A DNA stretch of 64,000 bases from Pseudomonadota bacterium (GCA_030917925.1 JAUPTV010000149.1:1-64000), one strand, 5' to 3'. Shown: positions 1 through 11,590, numbered from the stretch's first letter. Program-made: numbers and translations. Notes: generated by a model not told the origin, from the sequence alone.

Positions 1-129
1 CCCGGCTTTCCACATCCGCCACGCCCCTCGGTACGACAAGCCTTGTGATTTTGCCCATACGCTGAGTTTCATGCCGTATATATTATGCTTTTATACCATG
101 TTATACAATAAAAATTTCAATAGTTGAAA

Positions 130-151
130 CCCCTCCTTGACCAAGGAGGGG
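130..151 (-). terminator. Intrinsic terminator-like hairpin downstream of glgX
   Basis: CCCCTCCTTG-AC-CAAGGAGGGG perfect 10-bp stem; on the minus strand followed by TTTCAA, just 3' of the glgX stop. Confidence 0.6.
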
Positions 152-181
152 GATCGCTGCGAGTGAAACTACAGGCTGCGC

Positions 182-2326
182 TTACCGAACTGACGCTTCG
201 TCGTTGAGAGCGAAGACGGTTACCGCGCGTGGTTCCATCTGAAAATCATCGCCATTGCGCAGCAGAAATTCGCCCGGCGCCAACTGCGGACGCGCCGTGT
301 CAAGCAGACAGCGCCACTGATTGGCACCGCGCACGGTCGGCATTTGCACCGGGATCGACGTGTGACCGGCATTGAAAAAGATGAGCAGCGTATCGTCCGT
401 CTCCGGATAGCCGTCGGGAGTGAAATACTCCCCCGCATCGCCGGCCAGCAACATGCCAATGCACCGCGCCTTGGGTTCCTGCCAGTGGTAATCCGCCATG
501 GCGCTGCCGCCGGGGCTGATCCATTCCACATCACGCAGCCCGTTGATTTTGGAAATCTGCAAGCCGTGGAGAAAACGGGTGCGGCGCAATACCGGATGTT
601 CCCGGCGCAGACTGATCAGTCGGCGGGTGAAATCCAGAAACTCCTGTTCCTCCGGGGGCAAGTCCTTCCAGTTCAGCCAGTTGATTTCATTATCCTGGCA
701 ATAGGCATTGTTATTGCCGCCCTGGCTACGGCCAAACTCATCACCGGCCAGCAACATCGGTGCGCCCTGAGCCAACAGCAGTGTCGCCAGCATATTGCGC
801 CGCTGTCGCAAACGGAGTTGCTGAATAGCCGGATCAGTGGTCGGTCCTTCAACGCCGTAGTTATTACTGAAATTGGAAGGATGACCGTCGCGATTGTTTT
901 CGCCATTGGCTTCATTATGGCGGTCGTTATAGCTGACCAGATCAGCCAGGGTGAAACCGTCGTGGCTGGCGACATAGTTCACGGAGGCCCAGGGCCGCCG
1001 ACAATCGTGTTCAAACAGATCGCTGGAAGCCAACAGATTCGGGGCCAACCGCGATAACATCCCGTCATGCCCACACCAGAAGCCGCGCACCGTGTCACGG
1101 AACCGGTCATTCCATTCGGCAGTCCCGGCAGGGAAACTACCGAGTTGATAGCCACCTGGTCCGATATCCCACGGTTCCGCAATGATTTTGACCCGCGACA
1201 TAGCCGGGTCTTGGCGGATCGCATCGAAAAAGCCGCCGCCCCGGTCATAACCATAATCTTCCCGGCCCAAGGTGACCGCCAGATCAAAGCGGAAGCCGTC
1301 AACATGCATCTCGTTGACCCAGTAGCGCAGGCTGTCCATGACCATCTGCAGAACGCGGGGGTGGATCAGATTCAGCGTATTACCGCAGCCAGTGTCATTG
1401 ATGTAATAGCGGCGGTCATCCGGTCGCAGTCGGTAATACGAAGCGTTATCGATGCCCTTGAAACTAAGCGTTGGCCCCATCTGATCGCCCTCAGCGGTGT
1501 GGTTATAGACCACATCCAGCAGCACCTCGATGCCGGCGTCATGCAGACGTTTGACCATGGTTTTGAATTCCGCCAGATCGCCGCCGCTCAGATAGCGCGT
1601 TTCCGGAGCGAAGAAGCACAGCGTGTTGTAGCCCCAGTAGTTGCGCAAACCCCGGTCGGTGAGAAACCGGTCATCGACAAAAGCGTGAACCGGCATCAGC
1701 TCCACAGCGGTAATGCCCAGCGATTGGAGATGTTTAATAATTTCTGGATGGGCCATCCCGGCGAAGGTGCCGCGCAGGTGGTGGGGGATGCCCTCATGCC
1801 GGATCGTAAAGCCGCGCACATGGTTTTCATAAATGAGAGTTTGCGTCCAGGGGATTTCCGGTTGCCGGTCGCCTTCCCAGTTAAAAGTGGTGTCCACTAC
1901 CGCGCACTTGAGCATATCCCGGGCGTTATCACGGGTATCGAACGACAAATCGGCGTTGCCATGACCGACCTGATAGCCGCAATGTTCATCGCGCAGATGC
2001 AGCGAACCATAGAATTGCTTGGCGTAAGGATCAAGCAACAACTTGTGGTGATTGAAGCGGTGGCCAATCTGGGGTTCGTAGGGACCGGAGACCCGGTAGC
2101 CATACAGTGCGCCTGGCCATAAACCGGGGACATAGCCATGCCAGATCTGATCGGTATGTTCGGGCAGCACCAGTCGCTCGATCTCACGCTGGCCCGAGGA
2201 ATCAAACAGGCATAATTCAACTTTTTCGGCATGAGCGGAGAACAGCGCAAAATTGACGCCTTTCCCATCCCAGGTAGCGCCGAGCGGATAGGATTTGCCT
2301 GGCCAGACGCGAGCGCGCAACGACAT
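182..2326 (-). CDS. glgX: Glycogen debranching enzyme GlgX (GH13)
   Basis: 714 aa; GH13 motifs (DVVYNHT, DGFRFDLA, ISEP-like IIAEPWD, NYVASHDGFTLADLVSYNDRHNEANGENNRDG). Confidence 0.95.
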   Translation of the reverse strand: MSLRARVWPGKSYPLGATWDGKGVNFALFSAHAEKVELCLFDSSGQREIERLVLPEHTDQIWHGYVPGLWPGALYGYRVSGPYEPQIGHRFNHHKLLLDPYAKQFYGSLHLRDEHCGYQVGHGNADLSFDTRDNARDMLKCAVVDTTFNWEGDRQPEIPWTQTLIYENHVRGFTIRHEGIPHHLRGTFAGMAHPEIIKHLQSLGITAVELMPVHAFVDDRFLTDRGLRNYWGYNTLCFFAPETRYLSGGDLAEFKTMVKRLHDAGIEVLLDVVYNHTAEGDQMGPTLSFKGIDNASYYRLRPDDRRYYINDTGCGNTLNLIHPRVLQMVMDSLRYWVNEMHVDGFRFDLAVTLGREDYGYDRGGGFFDAIRQDPAMSRVKIIAEPWDIGPGGYQLGSFPAGTAEWNDRFRDTVRGFWCGHDGMLSRLAPNLLASSDLFEHDCRRPWASVNYVASHDGFTLADLVSYNDRHNEANGENNRDGHPSNFSNNYGVEGPTTDPAIQQLRLRQRRNMLATLLLAQGAPMLLAGDEFGRSQGGNNNAYCQDNEINWLNWKDLPPEEQEFLDFTRRLISLRREHPVLRRTRFLHGLQISKINGLRDVEWISPGGSAMADYHWQEPKARCIGMLLAGDAGEYFTPDGYPETDDTLLIFFNAGHTSIPVQMPTVRGANQWRCLLDTARPQLAPGEFLLRNGDDFQMEPRAVTVFALNDEASVR

Positions 2327-2483
2327 AATGAAGCCTCCGGAGGTTCGAATAAAGGGTGATTATCGCCGGTCCGGCATCGCAGGATGCCCGTCCCGACGGT
2401 TCAGGATCAGTTCAATGATTTCAGGATAGCTGAAGGCGGGACAATATGGGGAACGCCCGTTGATTTTTGCTGTTTTTATACCA

Positions 2484-3401
2484 TCATCTTCTGCGAAAAG
2501 GCATTCGATAGCGATGAATACGCATCGCCGGAAGAAACGGCTCATCCTCAATCCGCACATCAGCGCGGCGCAGACGTGGATTCATCAGCAAGTCAGGCGC
2601 GGTCGGCACGAAATCCGGCAACGACTCGCCCGGTTGCAAAGGGATTAAAATCGGCAGCGGTGTTTGCATCAACCGACGCTCTACGCCAGAACCCTCGGGG
2701 ACGGCAAAGACAACATTCGCCCGCAGATGAGGGCAAACGCTACGCACCCGGGCCAGCATCTCATCCTCCGGAATCCCGGCCAGTCGCTGCAATTCCTGAT
2801 CAATCTCCGGGGTCTCGATCCGCTGTTCCAGCAAGCGCCGGGCATCGGCAACGCTCGTCCGCTGAATCACTCGGCCCTGTTTGGACCAGGTAAAGCCGAC
2901 TTTCAACGGACGCCGGTCGAGAAGGGGAATATGCCGATAGGCTTGCTTGAGATTCAGACGAGCAGCGCCCATTCGACGCATAGCGGCAGCAACAACTTCC
3001 TGACGGCGATGCAAGTCAGCCATCGCCGCCGTCGCCTCAGCGCGAGCCAGGGACTTTAAAGCCAATACCGCCGCCTTAAAGTCATCTTTAACCACATTAC
3101 ACGTCTGCGCCGCCGCCATCGTTTCAGGACTGGCACCGACCAGACCAGGGCAAGTCAGCGTTTCCCGACCATCCTGACCATCCTCATACCACAGCGCCCG
3201 ATAGAGTTGAATGGCCTTAAAACGCATATCCAACTGATCCAGAACTTCCGCATCGGTGCGTGAGACCCAGACCGGCAAAGCGGCGTCATGACGAACCGCC
3301 GTACAAAAATTATCGAGATGCGTTAAAAAAGCCTCGAAACTTTCCAGAAGCGCTACACGCAATGTCACTGATGAACAAGCCGTCAGCGGAACAGACATCA
3401 T
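2484..3401 (-). CDS. Tus-like DNA replication terminus site-binding protein
   Basis: 305 aa; segments such as LNLKQAYRHIPLLDRRPLKVGFTWSKQGRVIQRTSVADARRLLEQ, TPLPILIPLQPGESLPD and a C-terminal PAMRIHRYR resemble remembered Tus regions; no search run. Confidence 0.6.
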   Translation of the reverse strand: MMSVPLTACSSVTLRVALLESFEAFLTHLDNFCTAVRHDAALPVWVSRTDAEVLDQLDMRFKAIQLYRALWYEDGQDGRETLTCPGLVGASPETMAAAQTCNVVKDDFKAAVLALKSLARAEATAAMADLHRRQEVVAAAMRRMGAARLNLKQAYRHIPLLDRRPLKVGFTWSKQGRVIQRTSVADARRLLEQRIETPEIDQELQRLAGIPEDEMLARVRSVCPHLRANVVFAVPEGSGVERRLMQTPLPILIPLQPGESLPDFVPTAPDLLMNPRLRRADVRIEDEPFLPAMRIHRYRMPFRRR

Positions 3402-3481
3402 AATTTCCTTTTTATATCATCATCTATATAATTACTTAAACCCACAGAATCTTCAACCTTTACTTCAAAACGAAAAAGATA

Positions 3482-4456
3482 TCAAAAAACCGGCAATTCC
3501 AATCCTGCAAACAACAATTCCACCTCCTCAAACGATCTCGCCTGTTCCACCTGCCGAACACGCTCACGAGTCAAATGTGGTGCAAAAAGCTGCATAAAGT
3601 CGTACATATAACAACGCAAAAAAGTACCATGCCGAAAACCAATCCGGGTCATATTAGCAGCAAACAGATGCCCAGCATCTATCCGCACTAAATCCTGATC
3701 ATAGTGAGCGTCATACGCCATCCGCGCCACAATACCCACCCCCACTCCCAGTCGAACATAAGTCTTAATAATATCAGCATCTGTCGCAGTAAAAACCACA
3801 TCAGGTTTTAATTGCGCATCACGAAAAGCTGCGTCCAATTGCGAACGACCCGTAAAGCCAAATACATAAGTCACCAACGGATATTGAGCAACATCCTGCA
3901 AAGTCACAAAATCCAGCGCTGCCAACGGATGATCCAGCGGTACCAAAACACAACGTTCCCAAAGATAACAAGGCAACATAACCAGATCCGTAAACAACTC
4001 CATAGCCTCAGTGGCAATCGCAAAATCAACCTCGCCCGACTGAACCAACTCCGCAATCTGCGCCGGCGAACCTTGATGAACTTGCAAAGTCACTGCGGGA
4101 TAACGTTCACGAAATTCCTTAATTACCGATGGCAATGCATAACGAGCTTGAGTGTGCGTCGTTGCTATTGACAAACTACCCCGACGATCATCACGATACT
4201 CTTCCGCCAAAATTTGAATATTATTCACTTCCCGCAGAATATTCTCCGCCTTAACAATAATTTGACGACCCACCGGTGTAACCTCAGTTAAATGCTTGCC
4301 ATTACGACTAAACAACTCTACTCCCAATTCCTCTTCCAATAGACGTAACTGCTTACTAATACCTGGCTGAGAAGTATAAAGCGCTTCAGCGGCAGCAGAA
4401 ATATTCAGATGATTGCGAACAATCGCGATCAAATAGCGTAATTGCTGTAGCTTCAC
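3482..4456 (-). CDS. cysB: LysR-family transcriptional regulator, CysB type
   Basis: KLQQLRYLIAIVRNHLNISAAAEALYTSQPGISKQLRLLEEELGVELF HTH; start taken as GTG (VKLQQLRYL) at 4456 rather than the ATG at 4495 that overlaps glgB. Confidence 0.88.
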   Translation of the reverse strand: MKLQQLRYLIAIVRNHLNISAAAEALYTSQPGISKQLRLLEEELGVELFSRNGKHLTEVTPVGRQIIVKAENILREVNNIQILAEEYRDDRRGSLSIATTHTQARYALPSVIKEFRERYPAVTLQVHQGSPAQIAELVQSGEVDFAIATEAMELFTDLVMLPCYLWERCVLVPLDHPLAALDFVTLQDVAQYPLVTYVFGFTGRSQLDAAFRDAQLKPDVVFTATDADIIKTYVRLGVGVGIVARMAYDAHYDQDLVRIDAGHLFAANMTRIGFRHGTFLRCYMYDFMQLFAPHLTRERVRQVEQARSFEEVELLFAGLELPVF

Positions 4457-4457
4457 C

Positions 4458-6716
4458 TCAATAAGACTCCACTTCAGTCGCCTCCCCCTGGACATGAAAA
4501 GGCGTGAGCACCAAACCTGTCAGTGGCGGCAGATCTACCAGCAACGAATAAGGCTGCCCCATGTGTGGAACAGAAAACGCCCGCAGATCCTGATTAATCA
4601 CCCCACCACCGGCATAACATCGCGCATCCGAATTCAGTATTTCACGATAAATACCGGAGGATGGCGCACCAACTCGATAACCCAAACGCGCCACCGCCGC
4701 AAAATTAAGAATCACCACTGCAGCATCACCCGTTTCCACAAGCCGCCGCAAATAAACCACCACCGAATGCGCCGCATCATGGCAGTCCAGCCACTCAAAA
4801 CCTTCCTGCGCAAATTCACAACCATGCAAGTACGACAATTCGCGGTAAAGACGATTCAAATCGCATACTAATCGCTGCAATCCGCTATGCTCCACCTTCG
4901 CCAACAAATCCCAATCCAGCACACCGGCATGATTCCATTCCCGTTCCTGACAAAATTCATTGCCCATGAACAAAAATTTCTTGCCCGGATAAGTCCACAT
5001 ATAAACGTAAAGCAATCGCAGATTCGCAAAGCGCTGAATACGATCTCCGGCCATCCGAGTCATCAACGAACCCTTACCATGCACTACCTCATCATGAGAG
5101 AGCGGCAGCATAAAGTTTTCGGTAAAAGCATACAGTAATCCAAAAGTCAGCAACTCATGATGATGGCGACGCAAACCCGGATCGAGCATAAGATACTCCA
5201 AAGTGTCATGCATCCAGCCCATATTCCACTTCATACCAAACCCCAGCCCTCCCATCCAGGCCGGACGAGTCACCAACGGCCAAGCCGTCGATTCCTCAGC
5301 AATCATTAATACCCCCGGATAACGCCGATGAATCACATCATTCATCTCACGCAGAAAAGCAATAGCCTCCAGATTCTCATTACCTCCAAAAGGATTGGGT
5401 ATCCATTCACCGGATTCCCGTGCGTAATCCAAGTAAAGCATTGAGGTCACAGCATCCACCCGCAAGCCATCCAGGTGACACTCTTCCAACCAGAAGCAAG
5501 CACTGGCCAGCAGAAAATTCTTCACCTGATTACAGCCATAATTAAAGACCAGCGTTCCCCAACTGCGATGCTCACGGCGGGCCGGATCGGCATATTCATA
5601 CAAATAGGAACCATCAAAACAGGCCAAACCGTGTGCATCCTTGGGAAAATGGCCAGGAACCCAATCCAGAATGACGCCAATACCAGCCTGATGACAATAA
5701 TCTACAAAACCGCAAAAATCCTTCAACGTCCCATGACGACTGGTGGGAGCAAAATAACCGGTTGGCTGATAACCCCAGGAAGCATCCAGAGGATGCTCAG
5801 TAATCGGCATCAACTCAATATGGGTAAAGCCCAGAGAACCAACATACGCGACCAACCGCCGCGCCAACTCCCCATAACTCAAGTAACCCCCATCAGCATT
5901 CTTCTGCCAGGAACCCAGATGGACCTCATAGACAGATAGCGGCGACTGTTCTGGACGCAAGCGCCGCCGCCGGGCCATCCAAACCTCATCGCGCCACGGA
6001 TAGGCGGCATGATCAACGACCAGCGAAGCCACATCCGGGCGGCGCTCAAAACCCCGACCATAAGGATCGCTTTTACGCAACAGCTCGCCAGTTTCCCGGG
6101 TACGAATTTCAAACTGATAACGCATCCCTGCGCCCACCTCCGGCATGAACAACTCCCAAACCGACCCTCGCCGCCGCAGCGGATGAGATCGGCCATCCCA
6201 ACCATTGAAGTCGCCGACCACACTGACGCGTTCAGCACTCGGTGCCCAAACCGAAAACAGCGTTCCCTCAATACCATCAATCTGACGCGAGTGTGCGCCC
6301 AGCACTCGATAGGCATGCAGATGTCGACCTTCATTAAACAAATGCAGATCGTACAAACTCAGTTGCGGAGCAAAACTGTAAGGATCATAACCAGCATATT
6401 CATCACCCTTAGCGTCAACCCATGCCAACCGATAATGCAACGGCAAAGCGTCCGTCACGCCGTTCCATTCAAACAAGTCCGTTTGAGCCAATCGCTGCAG
6501 GGGTTGGCCCAACTCGACAAGTTGGATCTGTTGAGCCCCCGGTATAAACACCCGAACAATGACGCGATCACCGTGACCATGGTGACCCAGCACTGCAAAC
6601 GGGTCAGAATGTCGTCCCTGCCACAGCAGAAGAGCGTCATGAATCAAACGATGATCCTCAGGCTGGGTCAAGTGATTATTATCAGAATTATCAAAGTAGG
6701 TCATCGGCGCATTCAA
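4458..6716 (-). CDS. glgB: 1,4-alpha-glucan branching enzyme GlgB
   Basis: 752 aa; CBM48 plus GH13 branching enzyme motifs (DWVPGHFPKDAHGL, GLRVDAVTSMLYLDY, EEST, LSHDEVVHGKGSL). Confidence 0.95.
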   Translation of the reverse strand: MNAPMTYFDNSDNNHLTQPEDHRLIHDALLLWQGRHSDPFAVLGHHGHGDRVIVRVFIPGAQQIQLVELGQPLQRLAQTDLFEWNGVTDALPLHYRLAWVDAKGDEYAGYDPYSFAPQLSLYDLHLFNEGRHLHAYRVLGAHSRQIDGIEGTLFSVWAPSAERVSVVGDFNGWDGRSHPLRRRGSVWELFMPEVGAGMRYQFEIRTRETGELLRKSDPYGRGFERRPDVASLVVDHAAYPWRDEVWMARRRRLRPEQSPLSVYEVHLGSWQKNADGGYLSYGELARRLVAYVGSLGFTHIELMPITEHPLDASWGYQPTGYFAPTSRHGTLKDFCGFVDYCHQAGIGVILDWVPGHFPKDAHGLACFDGSYLYEYADPARREHRSWGTLVFNYGCNQVKNFLLASACFWLEECHLDGLRVDAVTSMLYLDYARESGEWIPNPFGGNENLEAIAFLREMNDVIHRRYPGVLMIAEESTAWPLVTRPAWMGGLGFGMKWNMGWMHDTLEYLMLDPGLRRHHHELLTFGLLYAFTENFMLPLSHDEVVHGKGSLMTRMAGDRIQRFANLRLLYVYMWTYPGKKFLFMGNEFCQEREWNHAGVLDWDLLAKVEHSGLQRLVCDLNRLYRELSYLHGCEFAQEGFEWLDCHDAAHSVVVYLRRLVETGDAAVVILNFAAVARLGYRVGAPSSGIYREILNSDARCYAGGGVINQDLRAFSVPHMGQPYSLLVDLPPLTGLVLTPFHVQGEATEVESY

Positions 6717-6906
6717 TCATCCTGCCCTCCTACCCAGCGCTGGATCAGGCAAGATATTTCAAGTGACAGGAAACTACGTTCAGAAACGTCTATATTTAGA
6801 GGGTTCAGCAGTACACGGCTGCCCACACATTCGCCAATGGACGGCCTATCGCTACCGCATCAAACCCATTTATCCGAAAAGCATACCAAAGAGGGGAATA
6901 AAACGC

Positions 6907-8178
6907 ATGAGCGCCGCCATCACCTCACGCTTCGTCAGCCGCCTGACCCGGGAAACGCTGGCGCTGATTCTAGCCGGCGGCCGCGGCAGCCGGCTTAAAC
7001 AACTCACGCTGTGGCGAGCCAAACCGGCAACGCCCTTCGGCGGCAAGTATCGAATCATCGATTTTCCTCTATCCAACTGCCTGAACTCGGGCATTCGACG
7101 AGTTTGCGTACTGACCCAGTATAAAGCACATTCCCTCATTCAGCACATCCAGCGGGGATGGGGATTTTTACGCGGTGAATTTGGGGAATTTGTAGAATTG
7201 CTACCGGCTCAGCAGCGCCTCGACGAGGCTTCATGGTACAAAGGAACCGCCGATGCTGTATATCAAAATCTGGACATAATTCGCAATCATGCGCCGGAAT
7301 TTGTCCTCATCCTGGCGGGCGACCACATTTACAAAATGGACTACGGGCCGATGCTGGCGCACCATGTCGAAAGCAAGGCTGACGTGACCCTGGGCTGCAT
7401 TGAGGCTCCGCGTGAGCGGGCGCATGAATTCGGGGTCGTGACCGTCAATGAACGTGGCGAAATTACTCAATTTATCGAAAAACCGGAACACCCAGAGGGA
7501 CTACCCGGACGCAGCGACACCACGTTGGTCTCCATGGGTATCTATGTGTTTAATACGGCCTTCCTCTATCAACAACTGCTCGACGATGCCGCCCGCACCC
7601 ACTCTGACCATGACTTTAGCCGGGACATTTTGCCCATACTACTCGAACACTATCGCGTAGTCGCCTATCCTTTCCAGGATGTGCAGACCAAAACACAGAG
7701 CTATTGGCGGGATGTCGGCACGGTTGATGCCTTCTGGTCGGCCAACATGGAAATTGTCGGCATTGACCCGGAGTTGAATTTATACGACAGGAACTGGCCG
7801 ATCTGGACTTACCAGGATCAAGCGCCGCCCGCCAAATTCGTCTTCGATGATGATGGCCGACGCGGAATGGCGGTCGATTCCATGGTCGCGGATGGCTGCA
7901 TTGTGTCCGGCGGCTACGTCAATCATTCTTTACTGTTTCCCCAGGTGCAGGTTCATTCCTACGTCCACTTACGCGATGCCGTCGTGCTTCCAGAAGTCGA
8001 TGTTGGCCGTTACTGTCGGCTGCGCAAGGTCATCATTGACCGGGGTTGCGTCATTCCCCCCGGTACGGTGATTGGCGAGGATACCGAAGAAGATGCCCGA
8101 CGATTTTATCGGACCGAGCAAGGGGTGGTGCTGGTCACCCGCGAGATGCTCGGCCAAGAAGCGCACCACATTCGCTGA
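6907..8178 (+). CDS. glgC: Glucose-1-phosphate adenylyltransferase GlgC
   Basis: [48 protein letters not shown]; the ATG at 6907 matches the usual N-terminus better than 6763. Confidence 0.95.
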   Translation: MSAAITSRFVSRLTRETLALILAGGRGSRLKQLTLWRAKPATPFGGKYRIIDFPLSNCLNSGIRRVCVLTQYKAHSLIQHIQRGWGFLRGEFGEFVELLPAQQRLDEASWYKGTADAVYQNLDIIRNHAPEFVLILAGDHIYKMDYGPMLAHHVESKADVTLGCIEAPRERAHEFGVVTVNERGEITQFIEKPEHPEGLPGRSDTTLVSMGIYVFNTAFLYQQLLDDAARTHSDHDFSRDILPILLEHYRVVAYPFQDVQTKTQSYWRDVGTVDAFWSANMEIVGIDPELNLYDRNWPIWTYQDQAPPAKFVFDDDGRRGMAVDSMVADGCIVSGGYVNHSLLFPQVQVHSYVHLRDAVVLPEVDVGRYCRLRKVIIDRGCVIPPGTVIGEDTEEDARRFYRTEQGVVLVTREMLGQEAHHIR

Positions 8179-8217
8179 TGTACCTTTCAAAAAACCACCC
8201 AACGAGGTTAATTCTTC

Positions 8218-9693
8218 ATGAGCATGGCTTCGCCACTTGAACGGCGCCGCGCAGGACTGCTATTACACCCAACTTCACTCCCCGGTCAGTACGACAATGG
8301 CGATCTGGGACCGAATGCCTATCGATTCATCGAATGGCTGGCGGCCTGTGGATTCACCGTCTGGCAAACCTTGCCGCTGGGGCCGCCCCATGACGACTTA
8401 TCCCCATACTCCGCACAATCCGCCCATGCCGGCAATCCGCGCCTGATTGCGCTGGAACCGCTCATCGAGGCGGGCTGGTTAGCGCCAGATGCGGGACCCC
8501 GTGCAGGGGAAGACGGCTGGGCTTACCGTCAGCGGCGCTTGTTGGAGGCGCACCAGGGTTTCCAGGAACGCGGTGGCGCTGAACGAGAGACTTATTCCGT
8601 ATTCCAGCGTCATCACGCACACTGGCTAGACGACTATGCGCTCTATCAAGCGATTCGAGCAACCCACCGGCAAAAAGCCTGGTTTGACTGGCCCCGCGAC
8701 CTTCGCGACCGGCGTCCGGAGGCACTGGCTAATGTACGCATCGATGCCGCTCCGGTCATCGATCAACGTAAATTTGAACAGTTTCTGTTTTTCCAGCAAT
8801 GGACGGCGCTCAAGCAGCATGCCAATGAGCACGGCATCCTGATCTTTGGCGATATTCCGTTATTCGTCGGTTATGACAGTGCTGATGTGTGGGCGGAGCG
8901 TGAAGCCTTTTTGCTGGACGCCGAAGGACGGCGCAAAGTGGTCGCTGGAGTGCCGCCGGATTACTTCTCAGCCACCGGCCAATTGTGGGGAAATCCGCAT
9001 TACGATTGGGTCGCCATGCAGGCTAATGATTTCCAGTGGTGGAAGGCGCGCATTCGCACCCAGTTTACGCAATTCGACCTGCTGCGCATTGACCATTTCC
9101 GAGGGCTGGAAGCGTACTGGGAAATTCCTGCCGAAGCGGAGACGGCGATTCATGGCCGCTGGCAGACGGCACCAGGTCAAGCGCTGCTCAGTGCGTTGCG
9201 GGAGGAATTCGGCAATCTGCCCCTGGTTGCCGAAGATTTGGGGATTATTACCCCCGAGGTCGAAGCGTTGCGCGATGAGAATGAGCTGCCGGGCATGAAG
9301 GTGCTGCATTTCGCGTTTGGCGGCGGGGCAGATAATCCCTATTTGCCGCATCATCATGTTCCCAATGCGGTCGCCTACACGGGTACGCATGATAACAACA
9401 CCACGATGGGTTGGTTCGATGAGCTGGATGCCGGAACCCGTCACCATTTGTTTGATTATCTGGGCGGAACAGCGGAAGGGATGCCGGAAGGACTGGTGAG
9501 AGCAGCCTTCGCCTCGGTCGCGCGACTGGCGATAGTGCCCATGCAGGATGTACTGGCGCTGGATGGCGAGCACCGGATGAATCTACCCGGCATTGCCAAC
9601 GGCAACTGGCGTTGGCGATTTGATTGGGAGCAGGTGAAACCGCACATCGCCGGGCATTACCGGCATTTGCTGGAATTGTATGGGCGAATTTAA
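8218..9693 (+). CDS. malQ: 4-alpha-glucanotransferase (amylomaltase)
   Basis: RRRAGLLLHPTSLPG, IFGDIPLFVGYDSADVWA, LLRIDHFRGLEAYWEIPA, VAEDLGIITPEV, YTGTHDNNTTMGWF. Confidence 0.95.
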   Translation: MSMASPLERRRAGLLLHPTSLPGQYDNGDLGPNAYRFIEWLAACGFTVWQTLPLGPPHDDLSPYSAQSAHAGNPRLIALEPLIEAGWLAPDAGPRAGEDGWAYRQRRLLEAHQGFQERGGAERETYSVFQRHHAHWLDDYALYQAIRATHRQKAWFDWPRDLRDRRPEALANVRIDAAPVIDQRKFEQFLFFQQWTALKQHANEHGILIFGDIPLFVGYDSADVWAEREAFLLDAEGRRKVVAGVPPDYFSATGQLWGNPHYDWVAMQANDFQWWKARIRTQFTQFDLLRIDHFRGLEAYWEIPAEAETAIHGRWQTAPGQALLSALREEFGNLPLVAEDLGIITPEVEALRDENELPGMKVLHFAFGGGADNPYLPHHHVPNAVAYTGTHDNNTTMGWFDELDAGTRHHLFDYLGGTAEGMPEGLVRAAFASVARLAIVPMQDVLALDGEHRMNLPGIANGNWRWRFDWEQVKPHIAGHYRHLLELYGRI

Positions 9694-9714
9694 GGAGGGA
9701 GCAGACCGGACGTT

Positions 9715-10785
9715 ATGCGCATCGAAGCTGATTTAAAACTGGGCTTTAAGGATGTGCTGATCCGCCCGAAACGCTCCACGTTGCACAGTCGGGCGCAGGT
9801 GAGTCTGGAGCGAACATTCCGCCTGCGCCATACCGGACAAACCTGGACCGGCATTCCCCTGATGGCGGCGAATATGGACACGGTGGGCACCTTCGCGATG
9901 GCCACCGAATTGGCGCGTCATCAGTTAGTCACCGCCGTGCATAAACACTATGCGCTGGAGGAGTGGACTGCGTTCGTAGCGGCAGCGCGCGACGCTGGCG
10001 TTGAAAGCTTGCCACAGGTAGCAATCAGCACCGGCATCCTGGATAACGATCTCGATAAGCTGGATCAGATTCTGGAGCGCTGTCCTGAACTGTTGTTGAT
10101 TTGCCTGGATGTCGCTAACGGTTATTCAGAACAGTTCGTGGCCTGCGTGAGTCGGGTGCGAGCACGGCATCCCGATAAAATCATTATCGCCGGTAATGTG
10201 GTCACCGGCGAAATGGTTGAGGAGTTGTTGCTGGCGGGCGCGGATATTATCAAAGTCGGGATTGGCCCTGGATCGGTTTGTACGACGCGGGTGAAGACCG
10301 GCGTGGGTTATCCCCAGTTGTCGGCCATCATCGAATGCGCCGACGCCGCCCATGGTTTATCCGGGCAGATTATCTCCGACGGGGGTTGCACCTGCGCCGG
10401 TGATGTCGCCAAGGCGTTTGGGGCGGGCGCGGATTTCGTCATGCTCGGTGGAATGCTGGCCGGGCATGATGAAGGCGGGGGCACGGTCATCGAACGGGAA
10501 GGGCGCTACTTCTGTGAGTTTTATGGCATGAGTTCGCAGACGGCGATGCAGAAGTACAGCGGTGGGGTCGCTGACTACCGGGCTTCGGAGGGCAAGACCG
10601 TCGTGGTGCCCTATCGGGGACCAGTGGCCGAAACGGTCCGGGATATTCTGGGTGGTCTGCGCTCTGCATGTACCTATGTCGGAGCCGCGTGTTTAAAGGA
10701 ACTGACCAAACGCACGACCTTTGTGCGCGTGACTGAACAGGAGAATCCGGTGTTTACCGAGCGAGATCGCCATGCAAGCCCATGA
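9715..10785 (+). CDS. guaC: GMP reductase
   Basis: [75 protein letters not shown]. Confidence 0.93.
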   Translation: MRIEADLKLGFKDVLIRPKRSTLHSRAQVSLERTFRLRHTGQTWTGIPLMAANMDTVGTFAMATELARHQLVTAVHKHYALEEWTAFVAAARDAGVESLPQVAISTGILDNDLDKLDQILERCPELLLICLDVANGYSEQFVACVSRVRARHPDKIIIAGNVVTGEMVEELLLAGADIIKVGIGPGSVCTTRVKTGVGYPQLSAIIECADAAHGLSGQIISDGGCTCAGDVAKAFGAGADFVMLGGMLAGHDEGGGTVIEREGRYFCEFYGMSSQTAMQKYSGGVADYRASEGKTVVVPYRGPVAETVRDILGGLRSACTYVGAACLKELTKRTTFVRVTEQENPVFTERDRHASP

Positions 10786-11590
10786 AGTCTGGAGCCGATT
10801 GATTGCCGTGCGTGAACAAGCGCCGCTGATCCACAACATCACCAATTTTGTAGTAATGAACAATACCGCCAATGCGTTGCTGGCCATTGGCGCATCGCCG
10901 GCCATGATTCATTCCACGGACGAAGTGGAGGATTTCGTTGCGGTCAGCAAGGCGTTGGTGGTGAATATCGGGACGCTGTATTCCGACCAGGTGGCGGCGT
11001 ACAAGTTGGCGGCGGCACAGGCGAAGCGTCTGGGCGTTCCCTGGGTTTTCGATCCAGTTGGCGCGGGCGCGACCCCCTATCGGCGGGTGGTAGCTGCATC
11101 CCTCCTGCGGTTGCAACCCAGCGTGATTCGTGGCAATGGTTCGGAAATTCTCACGCTGGCGCAACAATCCGGGGCGGGGCGGGGCGTGGATAGTCTGCAT
11201 GGTTCGGAAGCGGCGCTGGAGGGCGCGCACCGACTGGCCCGAGAGGGTAGTGCGGTTGTTGCCATTACCGGCGCGGTGGATTATGTGACCGATGGGGAGC
11301 GTGTCACCGAACTTCACAACGGTCATCCACTGATGGCGCGGGTGACCGGCCTGGGTTGTTCGGCAACAGCAGTGATTGGGGCGTTTCTGGCAGTCGAGCC
11401 GGATGCCTTTGCGGCAACCGTTGCTGCTCTGGCGGTCTTTAGCGTGGCCGGGGAAGTTGCCGCGGGTTGGGCAGCGGGACCGGGCAGTTTGCAAGTGGCC
11501 CTGCTGGATGCGCTGTATACGCTGGATGAGGCGACCTTGGCGGACAGGTTGAAGGTTAAAGCGCGGTCTGAGCCATTGCTGAAATGTTAG
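10772..11590 (+). CDS. thiM: Hydroxyethylthiazole kinase
   Basis: [62 protein letters not shown]; overlaps the guaC 3' end by 14 nt. Confidence 0.93.
   Translation: MQAHEVWSRLIAVREQAPLIHNITNFVVMNNTANALLAIGASPAMIHSTDEVEDFVAVSKALVVNIGTLYSDQVAAYKLAAAQAKRLGVPWVFDPVGAGATPYRRVVAASLLRLQPSVIRGNGSEILTLAQQSGAGRGVDSLHGSEAALEGAHRLAREGSAVVAITGAVDYVTDGERVTELHNGHPLMARVTGLGCSATAVIGAFLAVEPDAFAATVAALAVFSVAGEVAAGWAAGPGSLQVALLDALYTLDEATLADRLKVKARSEPLLKC

Noticed and set aside
344-2122. Long plus-strand ORFs 344..1057 and 1067..2122 opposite glgX
   Set aside because: Shadow ORFs antisense to a clearly coding GH13 gene; no recognisable domain.
3402-3500. Ter site upstream of the Tus-like gene
   Set aside because: AATTACTTAAACCCA shows only weak resemblance to a Ter core; cannot be supported by eye.
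6009-6998. 329-aa plus-strand ORF opposite glgB
   Set aside because: Antisense to glgB and running into the glgC upstream region; composition typical of a shadow ORF.
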